Assembly (NCBI RefSeq): GCF_000024005.1
Contig: NC_013132.1
Location: forward strand, 7,186,001-7,250,000
Direction: 5' to 3'
Origin: Chitinophaga pinensis DSM 2588
Lineage (GTDB): Bacteria; Bacteroidota; Bacteroidia; Chitinophagales; Chitinophagaceae
Length of the DNA stretch: 64,000 nt
Shown: one piece after another, positions 7,894-18,081 of the stretch
Position numbering within the stretch: position 1 is the stretch's first letter
How the letters are laid out: each line of letters begins with the position of its first letter
The notes under the pieces: model-generated
Seen by the model: only the letters and a program-made list of their open reading frames with translations
Database searches by the model: none
What the model was told of the DNA's origin: nothing
Made by a program: the position numbers and the translations under genes

Positions 7894-9516
7894 TCAGCCA
7901 GCCCTGAACCAACGATAGCCATAAGCTTCCAGGGTAATGGTATGCCGGCCTTTTTCATCTTCTATACTTTCAATATTGTCCATCAGATCAACCAATCTGC
8001 GGGTACCTGCCTCCTTTGCCATAAACACCAGTTCCTGTGGCTTTTCGCTGAAATTATGCCAGATAAACAAGCGGCGGTTTTTCCATTTATAATACATCCC
8101 TAATATATGGTCATAACCCGTTTCTATGATCTGCCATTCTCCGTTCCCAATCTCCGGACACTCCCTCCTTAATCTTATCATTGACGTCATCCAGTTCAAC
8201 ATAGAGCCTGCGTCTCTGCGCTGCGCTTCCACATTAATATGCACGTATGAATAATAACCGTCGTCAATCACCGGATGCAGTAATTTATCTGCCTTTGAAA
8301 AACCCGCCTGGTACTCCGCCGACCATTGCATCGGTGTTCTGACGCTGTTCCGGTCATCCAATGCCAGATTATCACCCATTCCTATTTCATCTCCATAGCG
8401 GAGTACCGGTGTGCCGGGTAAGGAAAACATGACACTGTAAGCCAGTTCGTTCTGCTGCCTGCTACCCAACATAGGACCCAGTCTACGGCGGATACCTCTG
8501 AAATATAATTGCATATCCTCTTCAGGTGCAAAGCGCTGGAAAACTTCATTCCTTTCCTTTTCAGACAGTCTCCCCAGGTCCAGTTCGTCATGGTTACGCA
8601 GAAAATGTGCCCACTGTGGTGTAGATGATGTCAACCTTGTCTGCTCCAACGCCTTGATCAGCGGCGTCGTTTTACAGGTGGCCAATGCGTAAAACAGGTA
8701 CTGATTGACAAAAAAGTTGAACATCAGGTGTATACCATCACTGTTTTCACCAAAGTATTTCATACTGTCTTTAGGAAGCACATTCGCCTCTCCCAACAGT
8801 ACGGCATCCCCTTTTCTCCATTGAAGAAAACGACGCATTTCTTTCAGATAATCAAAGTTCATTTTAGGCTTCTTCCCGCCTGGCGCCGGCGATTCCAGGA
8901 TAAATGGAACAGCGTCAACACGGAAACCAGCTACTCCAAGCTGTAACCAGTATCCCATAATACGGGTGATCTCCTCCCTTACAGCAGGATTATCTGTATT
9001 AAGGTCCGGTTCAAACTCATGAAACCGATGAAAATAATAAGTACGGCTCTCCTTATCCAGTGTCCATGTAGACTTCTGAACACCAGGGAAAACCATTCCT
9101 TCGTCCCAGTCAGATGGCTTCTTATCTGACCATACATACCAGTCACGTTTAGGATTATCCTTTGATGATCGGGCCATCACAAACCAGGGGTGTTTATCTG
9201 AAGTATGATTGACAACCAGGTCAATGATCACTTTGATGCCTAACTTGTCAGCTCTGTGCATAAAATCCACAAAATCGCCACTGGAACCATGCCGGGGATC
9301 TACACCGTAATAATCCTGAATGTCATAACCATTATCTTTATTCGGAGTAGGCTGAAAGGGCGCCAGCCATACAGTATCGACTCCCATAGCGTGTAAATAG
9401 TCCAGACGATCACAAAGACCGGCAAAATCGCCCGTGCCGTCATTATTCCCATCCATGAAAGTTTCAAGATCAAGGCTATAAATAACTGAGTTTTTGTACC
9501 AGAGATCGTCCATCAT
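7894..9516 (-). CDS. GH13 alpha-amylase family enzyme, trehalose synthase-like
   Basis: This glycoside hydrolase family 13 protein (540 residues from this start) acts on alpha-glucosides. It has DGNNDGTGDF near the start, VIIDLVVNHTSDKHPWF (region I), GFRVDAVPF with nucleophile D201, LLGEANV with acid/base E243 and FLRNHDELDL with D310. The opening (YKNSVIYSLDLETF) and the end (YGYRWFR) resemble the trehalose synthase/maltose glucosyltransferase branch. There is no signal peptide, so it is cytoplasmic. The frame extends upstream to a TTG at 9552, but the tandem ATG ATG at 9511-9516 fits the family start much better. As last gene of the operon it probably processes the glucose-containing remainder after the alpha-galactosidases act. 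Exact substrate is not determined by the sequence. Confidence 0.85.
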   Translation of the reverse strand: MMDDLWYKNSVIYSLDLETFMDGNNDGTGDFAGLCDRLDYLHAMGVDTVWLAPFQPTPNKDNGYDIQDYYGVDPRHGSSGDFVDFMHRADKLGIKVIIDLVVNHTSDKHPWFVMARSSKDNPKRDWYVWSDKKPSDWDEGMVFPGVQKSTWTLDKESRTYYFHRFHEFEPDLNTDNPAVREEITRIMGYWLQLGVAGFRVDAVPFILESPAPGGKKPKMNFDYLKEMRRFLQWRKGDAVLLGEANVLPKDSMKYFGENSDGIHLMFNFFVNQYLFYALATCKTTPLIKALEQTRLTSSTPQWAHFLRNHDELDLGRLSEKERNEVFQRFAPEEDMQLYFRGIRRRLGPMLGSRQQNELAYSVMFSLPGTPVLRYGDEIGMGDNLALDDRNSVRTPMQWSAEYQAGFSKADKLLHPVIDDGYYSYVHINVEAQRRDAGSMLNWMTSMIRLRRECPEIGNGEWQIIETGYDHILGMYYKWKNRRLFIWHNFSEKPQELVFMAKEAGTRRLVDLMDNIESIEDEKGRHTITLEAYGYRWFRAG

Positions 9517-9573
9517 ATATACAAGCTTTGACGGACCAGAGAACAAAAGCAATGCCTAAGCTATGCGGGTGGA

Positions 9574-11172
9574 TTATTTTGCTAATCCAAGGGGGGAGAA
9601 AATCACAAACAAGGCCACCATTGCCAATAACAGCAACACAGTATAAATATGTCTTTGTTTCCATGGTTGCAGATCTACTACATTATTCCATTGCTGTACA
9701 AAAGGCTCCTTACGGGGCGCAATAGCCGCTACTCCTAACATAAGTAGTACCGTCGCCACAAACAAGATCGACAGCACATGCAGGAAATGCAGACCCGTAT
9801 CCACGACAAACTGTGCAATAGAATAGGTAAGGATAAAGAAGGTCAGTCCCATCTTTGCCGCAATGGCCGGCATCCGCTTATGGACCAATCCCAGGAACAG
9901 GATGGTAAAAATAGGCACACTGAAAAGACCGCTGACCATCTGGATATAAGTATATAGTCCCTGCTGTGCGAAAACGATAAAAGGCGCGATGATCATGGCC
10001 AGTAAACAGACCAGTAATTCAAAACGCCGGCTGACGCGTACCAGCTGACGCTCGCTCACTGCTTCCTGTCGCCAGGCTTTAAAGGGCTTATAGAGGTTCA
10101 GTACAAACAGGGTGCTGGTACTGTTCAAACCTGCATTAAAAGTGGTCAGGGCAGCCCCAAAAGTGATAGCAGCAATAAAGCCGGTCAGCATCGGGGAACA
10201 GACATCGCTGACAATCTTAGGAAAGACTTCCGCCGTATTCGTCAGGTGAGGGTACAGCAATACCGCAATCAGACCAGGTATATTCAGCAGCAGCGGGGAA
10301 ATGATCTTGCCCACACTGGCGACGGCAATCCCCTTCTGGCTTTCCGCCAGACTACGGGAGGCCAGCGCCTGTTGTACAATATATTGCTCCGTACCCCAGT
10401 AATAGAGGTTCACCAGGAACATACCGGTGAAGATAGTAGGAAAAGGAACGGCATCCTGCGGACCGCCAATCGCATTAAAATGGTCCCTGCGGGAAGCTAA
10501 TAGTATATCCAGCCCTGTGCCTGCGGAACCATGTCCCAGGTATTTCAGGGCGGCATAAGGCAGTAAAATCCCCCCTGCAAACATCCCCACTCCCAATACA
10601 GTATCTGAGATAGCCACGGCTTTTAATCCTCCGAGGATCGTATACAGACAGCCAATAAACCCGATCAGCCATACCAGTATCCAGATCGTGACCCAGTAAT
10701 CGATATGCAGGGTTTCTGATACCCGGAATAAGCCGTTAAAGGAAATAGCGCCACTGTACAGTACAGAAGGCAGCATATTGACAATATAGCTGACAAGGAA
10801 GATCACCGACACGAATCGCTTCGTGCCGGTGTCATATCTTTCTTCAAGAAAATCAGGTGTTGTAGAGATACCGCTGCGCAGGTAAACCGGCATAATGAAC
10901 TCGGATACCAGCAACATGGCAAATACCGAGGATAGCCCCCAGGCCATGACGCTCATGTTATTGGTATAGACAAGCTCATTCTCACCAATAAACTGTACTG
11001 CGCTGATATTTGTAAAGAACAGGGCGCCACCGACAACGAGGAAACCCAGGTTACGGTTGGCAAAAAAGAGGCCCGCGGCAGTCTGCAGGTTTTCTCTCCG
11101 GGTTTTATACCAGGAAATCAACGCCACAAAGATGGTTACCAGCAGAAAACTCAGTAAAGCCCCAACATTCAT
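9574..11172 (-). CDS. Sodium:solute symporter (SSS family), sugar transporter-like
   Basis: This 532-residue, very hydrophobic protein has about 14 membrane segments, beginning with GALLSFLLVTIFVALISWY. The conserved region GGALFFTNISAVQFIGENE (48-66) matches the first-helix region of vSGLT-type sodium/sugar symporters, and GGLKAVAISDTVLGVGMF and PEIYWGTEQ-like NLYYWGTEQYIVQQALAS are SSS family landmarks. It would carry a monosaccharide or small oligosaccharide across the inner membrane using the sodium gradient. It lies 4 bases after the regulator stop codon and 57 bases before the GH13 start, in one operon with two alpha-galactosidases, so galactose, melibiose or sucrose-type products are the likely cargo. 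Confidence 0.88.
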   Translation of the reverse strand: MNVGALLSFLLVTIFVALISWYKTRRENLQTAAGLFFANRNLGFLVVGGALFFTNISAVQFIGENELVYTNNMSVMAWGLSSVFAMLLVSEFIMPVYLRSGISTTPDFLEERYDTGTKRFVSVIFLVSYIVNMLPSVLYSGAISFNGLFRVSETLHIDYWVTIWILVWLIGFIGCLYTILGGLKAVAISDTVLGVGMFAGGILLPYAALKYLGHGSAGTGLDILLASRRDHFNAIGGPQDAVPFPTIFTGMFLVNLYYWGTEQYIVQQALASRSLAESQKGIAVASVGKIISPLLLNIPGLIAVLLYPHLTNTAEVFPKIVSDVCSPMLTGFIAAITFGAALTTFNAGLNSTSTLFVLNLYKPFKAWRQEAVSERQLVRVSRRFELLVCLLAMIIAPFIVFAQQGLYTYIQMVSGLFSVPIFTILFLGLVHKRMPAIAAKMGLTFFILTYSIAQFVVDTGLHFLHVLSILFVATVLLMLGVAAIAPRKEPFVQQWNNVVDLQPWKQRHIYTVLLLLAMVALFVIFSPLGLAK

Positions 11173-11176
11173 ATTA

Positions 11177-12235
11177 TCATAGAGAGTTACGTCGGATCAG
11201 GTTGGTGGGCAGCACCTGGTGCACCGGTTCCCGGCTGAGGACTGCCTGAGCCGCCCTTTTACCCATCTCACTGAAACTGACCGAGTAGGTCGTGATACCA
11301 TTGCCGACAAGCTCTTTTACCGGCTCGTCATTATGGGAAAGAATACCTATATCCTTTCCCGGTTCTATTTTTCTTGCATTGCAATCCCTTAACAGGTTCC
11401 ACAACTCAGCGTTCTCGTTCACATAATACACTACGCCTTTTTCTACTGAGCCGGGTTCATATTCACGTAGCACCTCTCCTTTGATCCCGTGCTCCTGCGT
11501 GAAGTTCCGGAAAGATCTGACAATTTCCGGAGGAAACAATGAATCCGGATTATGAAAGAAGACCATCTTATCAAATTGCTTAATCACATCGGCCAGTTCT
11601 TCAAAGATATGATAGGAAGATTGTTCAAATTCCTGTACCACATAATTGAAATCTCCTTCCAGCGGTTCATAACGGTCAAACATGAGCAATTTCTGCCGCG
11701 GGATGGTATTCAGCAGTTCCCTGGTACGGGGATGATGAATAGGAGAAATGACGTACATGCCGTAATGTCTGTTCTTCACCAACGAGAACATGGTCTCAAA
11801 CACCTCAATGTTCCCGTGGTGAAAAAACACGTCCAGGTGAACGCCAGCACCGAGTTCGTTGCGGAAGCTACGGTAAAACTGTTCCTGGAAAGTATCGATC
11901 GTATACATCAGCAGCGCTACCTTCAGCGATTGCTTGGTATTATCGTCAGCAACAAAGTAACCCAGGCGGTTCTTGGCCTCAATCAGACCACGGTTCTGCA
12001 GTTCGCGGTAACCCTTGATCACCGTTTCCCTGGCAAACCCCAGCCCGGAGATCATCGAATTTACCGAAGGCAGTGCGTCTCCCACACAGATGATCCTGTC
12101 ATTGATCGCATTGACAATGCCCTCGACAAAGCGCTCATGCTTGGAATAAGAAGGTACCTCATCCAGCTCCTGTATCTTTTCAAAAATTGTCTTCATCACT
12201 TCATAGTTGTTTATGCATTTAGCACGTCTCGCCAT
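11177..12235 (-). CDS. GntR-type regulator with LacI-like sugar-binding domain
   Basis: The N-terminal winged helix (about residues 15-100) has the GntR form: a short helix, then GDALPSVNSMISGLGFARETVIKGYRELQNRGLIE-type spacing (PSVNSM, ARETVIKGYREL) and a wing ending GYFVADD. The rest is a periplasmic-binding-protein fold like that of LacI/AraR regulators (VALLMYTIDTFQEQFYRSF, DIGILSHNDEPVKEL, and a final LPTNLIRR). Such hybrid regulators respond to a sugar. The ATG at 12235 overlaps the previous stop (TAATG), favouring this start through coupling; a second ATG 13 codons later is possible. It sits inside the operon it presumably controls, in place of the more usual SusR or hybrid two-component sensor. 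Confidence 0.87.
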   Translation of the reverse strand: MARRAKCINNYEVMKTIFEKIQELDEVPSYSKHERFVEGIVNAINDRIICVGDALPSVNSMISGLGFARETVIKGYRELQNRGLIEAKNRLGYFVADDNTKQSLKVALLMYTIDTFQEQFYRSFRNELGAGVHLDVFFHHGNIEVFETMFSLVKNRHYGMYVISPIHHPRTRELLNTIPRQKLLMFDRYEPLEGDFNYVVQEFEQSSYHIFEELADVIKQFDKMVFFHNPDSLFPPEIVRSFRNFTQEHGIKGEVLREYEPGSVEKGVVYYVNENAELWNLLRDCNARKIEPGKDIGILSHNDEPVKELVGNGITTYSVSFSEMGKRAAQAVLSREPVHQVLPTNLIRRNSL

Positions 12236-14415
12236 TATTCTACAACTTCCAGTTCCAGTATGCGGCTATGCAATTTAGTCGAAGTAAATAAATCCAGTCC
12301 GATTTTCATCAGGTAATCTCCGGAATATACCTTTCCGTTGAATGCATCTGCTGGGTTATTACCCGACATGAGGTTGATTTCCTTTACACGGTATTTCGCG
12401 GCAGGATTCAGTCCCTGGCATTGTACCGGCTGCAGGATCTCGGAGTAACGGGGGAAGATATCATATGCATATACCAGTGCCTGTTTCTTCGACTGGCTCA
12501 CATACATGACAGCCGAGTGGTTACCATCGTAAGGAGATACCAGTCTGTACTGGTCGCCATCGTAGTTGATGTTTTTCAGTCTGTCGTAGTTTGCCACCGC
12601 TTCTTTACAGAACGTCTGTTCTTCAGCACGCAACTCCTTTATATTGATATCGAAGCCCAGTTTACACTGCATGGCAACATCTACACGGAATTTGATGCTC
12701 GCATCATGGTTCCAGCTGGTGACGTGCGCTGCCATGGATTTTGCCGGGAAGAACTGCGAATAACCCCACTGAATATATAAGCGTTCTACCGGATCGGTAT
12801 TATCGCTTGGCCAGAATTCAGTGAAATAACGCAGTCCTTCATAGTCTGTTCGGCCTCCACCACCGGAACAGAGCATCATCGGCAGAGTGGGATATTTACC
12901 TCTGATACGGTCCAGTACTTTGTATAAACCGCGTACATACTCTATGTAAAGGTTACCTTGTTTTTCCTTCAGATAAGGAGAATAGATATTGGTGATCGGA
13001 CTGTTACAATCCCATTTCATATAAGCCAGATCAGGATTCTCTGTCATCAGGTGATCTACGACGTTGAATACGTGCTCCTGTACTGCCGGATTGCTCAGGT
13101 CCAGTACCAGCTGATTACGGAAATAGTAACGCTCACGGTTAGGCAGCATGATCACCCAGTCAGGATGTTTCTCAAAGAGTTCGCTCTTCGCACTCACCAT
13201 CTCAGGCTCGATCCAGATACCGAATTTCACACCGGTTGCTTTGGCTGCTTTTACCAGGGCAGGTATTCCGTTTGGCAGTTTATTGGCAGTAGGCGCCCAG
13301 TCACCCAGCCCCTGTGTATCGCTATGACGGGGATATTTATTGGCAAACCATCCATCGTCCAGCAGGAACATGTCCGCTCCCAGGTATTTGGTTTCTTCGA
13401 TCAGGCTTTTCAGTTTCTCTTCATTAAAGTCAAAACCGGTTGACTCCCAGTTATTCAGCAGGGTCATACGATCGCCGTTACCATCTTTCAAACGGTAATT
13501 ACGCGCCCAGCGCTGCAGGTCGCGGCTACCTTTACCAGTACCCTGATTGCTCAGCGTAAAGATGAAAGAAGGCGTGGTAAATACCTTGCCCGGATCCAGG
13601 GTATACTCAGAAGCGAATGGGTTGATACCTGAGATCACGCGCAGGTTGTGCTCATTATCTACTTCGAATGTAAAGCGGAAATTACCGGTCCATGCCAGGG
13701 TACCCATCAGTACCTGTCCGTCGTTTTCACGCGGAGTATCCCCCAGACCTACCGTAAAGAACGGAGATACGTGCAGGTTTGCCCTGGAACCCAGTTTGGA
13801 ATCAACCATTTTTTTACCGAAAGCCAGCGGTGTAGTGGTCATATTTACTTCTTTCGCCCAGTCTCCGCTGAATTCAGTCAGGAAGTACTGACTGCGTTTC
13901 CAGTATAACATGGAAGAAGCATAGTTATTGATGCTGACTGCTTTCTTTTCGTTGTGGCTGATCTCAGTCCAGGATTCAATGATATTATCCTTTGCAAATG
14001 TGCGATAGAAGAGTTTCACCTGTACAGGATACAGATCGTCTTTCAGTGTAATAACCGTTTCGGTCACATCGTCAGAAACTTTCTTTGTAGTATGAGAAAC
14101 ATATTTCAGCACGGTAGCCTGGTTACCATCATTATGACGGATACCGAACGCAGGTTCGAAATAGGTTTCTGTGCCGGATACAGGATAGGCTTCCCATGCC
14201 TGTCCATCGCTCTTTCCCTTCATATTGGCGGTCAGATGATTGTAGTCATCCGCAACGGCCAGACGGGGGCCGAGATACAATTGAAACAGCCGTCCGTTTT
14301 GTGCGGTCTGTAATACCAGTTCTGTCTCTTTAGTGGCAATGTGGATCGTCTCCGCATGTGCGGAAAGGGTTATAACAACCAGGAAAAACAAAATGGATAA
14401 TATCTTTCTGCTCAT
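12235..14415 (-). CDS. Alpha-galactosidase, GH36
   Basis: This 726-residue enzyme removes terminal alpha-galactose from melibiose, raffinose-type sugars or galactomannan side chains. A signal peptide covers residues 1-21 (cleavage near AHA/AET). An N-terminal beta-supersandwich is followed by the TIM barrel with NNWESTGFDF, FLLDDGWF (351-357), GIWIEPEMVS, the nucleophile in MKWDCNS (D469), MMLCSGGGGR and the acid/base in WPSDNTDP (D538). The C-terminal beta domain ends normally, and length is typical of GH36. It is 22 bases after the other alpha-galactosidase and its stop codon overlaps the start of the regulator by one base. Signal peptide points to periplasmic action after SusC import. Confidence 0.93.
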   Translation of the reverse strand: MSRKILSILFFLVVITLSAHAETIHIATKETELVLQTAQNGRLFQLYLGPRLAVADDYNHLTANMKGKSDGQAWEAYPVSGTETYFEPAFGIRHNDGNQATVLKYVSHTTKKVSDDVTETVITLKDDLYPVQVKLFYRTFAKDNIIESWTEISHNEKKAVSINNYASSMLYWKRSQYFLTEFSGDWAKEVNMTTTPLAFGKKMVDSKLGSRANLHVSPFFTVGLGDTPRENDGQVLMGTLAWTGNFRFTFEVDNEHNLRVISGINPFASEYTLDPGKVFTTPSFIFTLSNQGTGKGSRDLQRWARNYRLKDGNGDRMTLLNNWESTGFDFNEEKLKSLIEETKYLGADMFLLDDGWFANKYPRHSDTQGLGDWAPTANKLPNGIPALVKAAKATGVKFGIWIEPEMVSAKSELFEKHPDWVIMLPNRERYYFRNQLVLDLSNPAVQEHVFNVVDHLMTENPDLAYMKWDCNSPITNIYSPYLKEKQGNLYIEYVRGLYKVLDRIRGKYPTLPMMLCSGGGGRTDYEGLRYFTEFWPSDNTDPVERLYIQWGYSQFFPAKSMAAHVTSWNHDASIKFRVDVAMQCKLGFDINIKELRAEEQTFCKEAVANYDRLKNINYDGDQYRLVSPYDGNHSAVMYVSQSKKQALVYAYDIFPRYSEILQPVQCQGLNPAAKYRVKEINLMSGNNPADAFNGKVYSGDYLMKIGLDLFTSTKLHSRILELEVVE

Positions 14416-14437
14416 GGATACAAGTTATTAATCTGCT

Positions 14438-16438
14438 TTATTTGCTATTGATTTTCAAAAAAAGAACGTCTTTGGCCGGAATCGTCAGTGTGCTGGTGGC
14501 ATCGACATCAGCATGTGACCAGAGGTTACGTACGCCATACTGTTTAGCAGGGTTCAGGCCCAGTCTCTCCAGTGGCAGTTGTATACTACGTGGCTCTTCT
14601 GTATAGTTGAAAACGGCATAATAGGTGTTGCCCTTTGCATCAGTCAGCACAAACTGGTTTTCGGAACGTTCACCGGTTCCTTCCACCGGACGGAAACTGT
14701 GGCCCATGGCAGCAGCATTCACTTCGGCATTGGTTAAGAATTGCTTCGCTTTTGTTTTTCCTTCTTCACTACCTTCTTTACTGAAATCATCGCCGGCAAT
14801 AAATAAACCGGTGATCACGGCAGAGGTCACGCGGGCTCGGTTCTCTCCTTCTGATGCCTGCTGGAGCACAACGTGGTCAGCATCATTGAACTGATAGATC
14901 TTATTGATCCACCATCCGTAAGAAACAGCATTCAGGGTGTATTCTGTGTCCTTTATCTTATTCCAGGCATCACAGGCGATACGACGGGACTGTGCATACT
15001 GGGCAGGGAATATCGGTGCAATGGACAGGTTGATGTACATATCGCCAAAGTATTTATCCAGCAGCTGCATACCATAATTGTAAGCTGCGATACCGGATTT
15101 CACCTGGGGATTGTACCACTTATCTGCATTGATCGCCCCATGCGCCATAAAGTCAACCTTCACATACTGGAAACCACAACGATGGAACAGGTCAGCCACC
15201 TTTTTCATACGCTGCTCGATGGCAGGATGAGTAGGGTCTATAGCATAGGCGCCGTCAAGGTCTTGCGGCTGACCATTCGCATAAAGATAAACATCTTTGA
15301 ATTTATATTCAGGTGCTTCTTTGATGCTTCTGTCCGGGCTTTTACCCCAGTCAGTGAACGGCGTCCAGTAGATACCTGCCATCTGGCCATTGGCCTTACA
15401 GTGTTTTACAAAGTCCTTCAGTTGTTCTTCGCTGAAACGATCCCAGCCTGAATCCAGTCCGATCACTACTTCGTTATCTTTATTCACAAAGTGTTGTGGC
15501 TGGAGATTTTGGTGGAAGAAATCAGATACTTCCAGTGCTTTCTCATAGCTGATATTGAACTGTAATACGCCCCAGCTGTTCCAGCCCATCGGCATTGCTT
15601 TCTTCCAGGCTCTTGGCGGAGCGATAACTGCATTCGCAGCACCATAAGCATCCATGCCATTACGCCAGTCGGTGAATACGCCCAGCATTACTTTAGGAGA
15701 ACGGATCAGGCGACCTTCCTTTGCACCATGTGGTATCAGGTCGCGGGTGGTAGAATCAGCAGCGCCACCGTAGCAGGTCAGTGTGTAGGTAGACCCGTCT
15801 TCGGCTTTGTTCATGATAACAGCTGATTTCCAGAAATCGTGTTCCACAGAACCGACTACAAGTCCCTGACGGGAATTACCGTTGAAAACAGCGGTTGCTT
15901 CATAGCTGGTTAAGGAAGTAAAGTCCAGCGGATGGGACTGAAAGCGGATCCATTTGTCATTGTCAAACGGAATAAAAAGTGCACGTCTGTCACCTGTACC
16001 CAATACCTGGGTCATGTCTTCCAGATTTACCGGCGCCATATAATTGGACGCTATGCTGCCGGACCGCGCTTGTAAAGTAAAGTCAGTCAGCAGGTAATCT
16101 TTGCCTGCGTACTGATAAAAAGATTGTACCAGTGTTGGTAATTTCTCAGCATAATAAGTGACCTGTAACAGTGAGCCTTTTCCGAAAGCGTCATTCAGTG
16201 GCTTCACTACGATTGTGTTGCGCGCGTAGTCTTTGGTGGTGATCAGCTGGCCATTCCATTTAAAGGAAGCATACTGGAGGAGATCCACATTACCGGCTGC
16301 TCTCTTGAGACGCAGCGTCTTACTGGTTTTTTCATATACTATTTTCCAGTCGGTCGGTGTGCCTGCCTGTAAGGCGCCCGAGATTAGCATGATCACCGCA
16401 AACATCAACAGCGGCGTAATCCGTGATATATTTCTCAT
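14438..16438 (-). CDS. Second alpha-galactosidase-like enzyme, clan GH-D (GH27/GH36-like)
   Basis: The 666-residue protein has a signal peptide (about 1-25, ending LQAG). Residues 30-280 form an N-terminal beta domain; the barrel begins with PMGWNSWG (283-290), the classic first strand of GH27-type melibiases, then VVIGLDSGWDRF (325-336), MAGIYWTPFTDWG and YVKVDFMAHG with the likely nucleophile D429. It differs from the neighbouring GH36 in every motif, so the two are not a recent duplication and may take different linkages or chain lengths. Which clan GH-D family it belongs to needs a profile search. It follows susD by 60 bases in the same operon. Confidence 0.82.
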   Translation of the reverse strand: MRNISRITPLLMFAVIMLISGALQAGTPTDWKIVYEKTSKTLRLKRAAGNVDLLQYASFKWNGQLITTKDYARNTIVVKPLNDAFGKGSLLQVTYYAEKLPTLVQSFYQYAGKDYLLTDFTLQARSGSIASNYMAPVNLEDMTQVLGTGDRRALFIPFDNDKWIRFQSHPLDFTSLTSYEATAVFNGNSRQGLVVGSVEHDFWKSAVIMNKAEDGSTYTLTCYGGAADSTTRDLIPHGAKEGRLIRSPKVMLGVFTDWRNGMDAYGAANAVIAPPRAWKKAMPMGWNSWGVLQFNISYEKALEVSDFFHQNLQPQHFVNKDNEVVIGLDSGWDRFSEEQLKDFVKHCKANGQMAGIYWTPFTDWGKSPDRSIKEAPEYKFKDVYLYANGQPQDLDGAYAIDPTHPAIEQRMKKVADLFHRCGFQYVKVDFMAHGAINADKWYNPQVKSGIAAYNYGMQLLDKYFGDMYINLSIAPIFPAQYAQSRRIACDAWNKIKDTEYTLNAVSYGWWINKIYQFNDADHVVLQQASEGENRARVTSAVITGLFIAGDDFSKEGSEEGKTKAKQFLTNAEVNAAAMGHSFRPVEGTGERSENQFVLTDAKGNTYYAVFNYTEEPRSIQLPLERLGLNPAKQYGVRNLWSHADVDATSTLTIPAKDVLFLKINSK

Positions 16439-16498
16439 AATAATATTAAAAGCAGGCCAGCTGCTACCTGCAACGGCCTGCTTCTTTAAAAATAATGA

Positions 16499-18061
16499 TT
16501 AACGATAACCTGGATTCTGATCTGCCGGAGTAATATCCGGGTTCAGTTTCATTTCCGTATCCGGAATCGGGAATAAAGTGTTGAATTCCTGTATGGTACC
16601 AGATTGTTTGGTCCATTTGTTACGTGCTTTTACTAATTCCACGTATTTGCCTGTACGGATCAGGTCAATACGGCGCCAGTCTTCTGCGAAAAGCTCGCGC
16701 ATACGCTCGTCCAGGATAGCGGTACGGAACGCATCCTGTGACATAGCTTTCCATTTTTTGTCCTCCGGCAGTACGCCGCCCCATGCACGTGCTCTTACTT
16801 CATTCACTACAATAATAGCTTCTGCACCACGGTTCAGCTCATTCAGACATTCTGCATAGCTTAATTTAGCATCCGCCAGGCGAAGCACCGGAATATTTTT
16901 ACCGGAGTTCCACATGTTATTAATCTTGTTTTCGGTATGCTTATCAGTACGGAAGTCTTCATATTTTTTCACGTGTGGCAGCAATTCATCATAGTCATTA
17001 CCCAGGTCTTCCCATTTAAGCGGATCCAGATTCGGCACTTCACCATAATAAGTGAAATCGTAACGGATCGCTTCAAAACGACGCTGATCACCAGGTTCCC
17101 ATACACCACCGCTATCTACAGAAGAGTAAGCGTAATGGGTAGGCACCAGTTTATCATAACCAGAGTAGTAGCAACCATCGCCAAAGAAAGCCTGTACTGC
17201 ACGGGAACCAATCTGGAACTGTATTTTATTGTTGTTTGGATACACCGGACTAAACTGGAATTCCAGTACTGCCTCAGCCGTGTTTGGCGTAGCATAATCA
17301 AACAGGTTCTTGTAAGGGACCAGGGAATAATCACCCATCATCTTTTCAAAGCAGGCAGCCGCTTTGGCGAAGTCGCGCAGACCAGTACTTACCGGCGCCG
17401 ACATATACGCCTTACCCAGCATCATCCAGGCAGCACCGGAAGTAGCACGTCCCGGATCGTTGGTCTTAGGACAGTTGTCCGCCGCACGTTGCAAATCAGC
17501 AATGATAAATGCCCATACATCTTTTAACGGCTGACGGTGACCACCGATTTCACTGGCACGGTCAGGATCAGAGATAGGAATTTCACCCCAGTACATCGCC
17601 AGTTGAAAATCGAGGAAGCCACGTATAAAAGAAGCTTCACCCAGTAATTTAGCCTCGCGGGAACCTGATTCTACCGGATTGGCGCCAAGACCTTTTACAA
17701 TTTTAGCCGCCTCAGTCACCATTGGCCAGCGGATGTTCCACTGATTAGTGATATGTCCCTGTGAAGAGTTCAGGTTACCGTCAAAACGATCCAGGCCACC
17801 TTTGCTCGCATCACTTTTCATCTGTAAAGCGCCCTGCTGTGTTTCATCGGTACCCATCATCGGGATGAGCCCCTGCTCATCTGTACGGATACCCTTCCAG
17901 TTAGCGTAAATACCTTTAAGACTTGTTTCAACGAGATTTACGTCAGAGTATACCTGGCCTTCATCCAGTCTGGTCAGACTCTTTTCATCGAGGAAATTGC
18001 TGCAGGAAGCTGAAAACATTGCAATACCTGCAGCCAGCGTCCATTTTATAGTGCTTTTCAT
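16499..18061 (-). CDS. SusD/RagB family outer-membrane glycan-binding lipoprotein
   Basis: SusD proteins sit as lids on SusC and bind the glycan at the cell surface. This 520-residue protein has a lipoprotein signal with lipobox FSASCSN (Cys20) followed directly by the standard FLDEK, then the helical TPR-like core and the usual late motifs PVLRLADAKLSYAECLNELN and DERMRELFAEDWRRIDLIRTG, ending with PDTEMKLNPDITPADQNPGY as most family members do. Length is typical. It lies 20 bases after susC. Ligand is inferred as an alpha-galactoside from the enzymes downstream. Confidence 0.95.
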   Translation of the reverse strand: MKSTIKWTLAAGIAMFSASCSNFLDEKSLTRLDEGQVYSDVNLVETSLKGIYANWKGIRTDEQGLIPMMGTDETQQGALQMKSDASKGGLDRFDGNLNSSQGHITNQWNIRWPMVTEAAKIVKGLGANPVESGSREAKLLGEASFIRGFLDFQLAMYWGEIPISDPDRASEIGGHRQPLKDVWAFIIADLQRAADNCPKTNDPGRATSGAAWMMLGKAYMSAPVSTGLRDFAKAAACFEKMMGDYSLVPYKNLFDYATPNTAEAVLEFQFSPVYPNNNKIQFQIGSRAVQAFFGDGCYYSGYDKLVPTHYAYSSVDSGGVWEPGDQRRFEAIRYDFTYYGEVPNLDPLKWEDLGNDYDELLPHVKKYEDFRTDKHTENKINNMWNSGKNIPVLRLADAKLSYAECLNELNRGAEAIIVVNEVRARAWGGVLPEDKKWKAMSQDAFRTAILDERMRELFAEDWRRIDLIRTGKYVELVKARNKWTKQSGTIQEFNTLFPIPDTEMKLNPDITPADQNPGYR

Positions 18062-18081
18062 AATAATCTAGCAGTTGAAGT

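Noticed and set aside
11552..12316. 254-codon plus-strand frame opposite the GntR-type regulator
   Set aside because: The other strand has a complete, recognisable regulator; the antisense translation is an artefact of codon bias.
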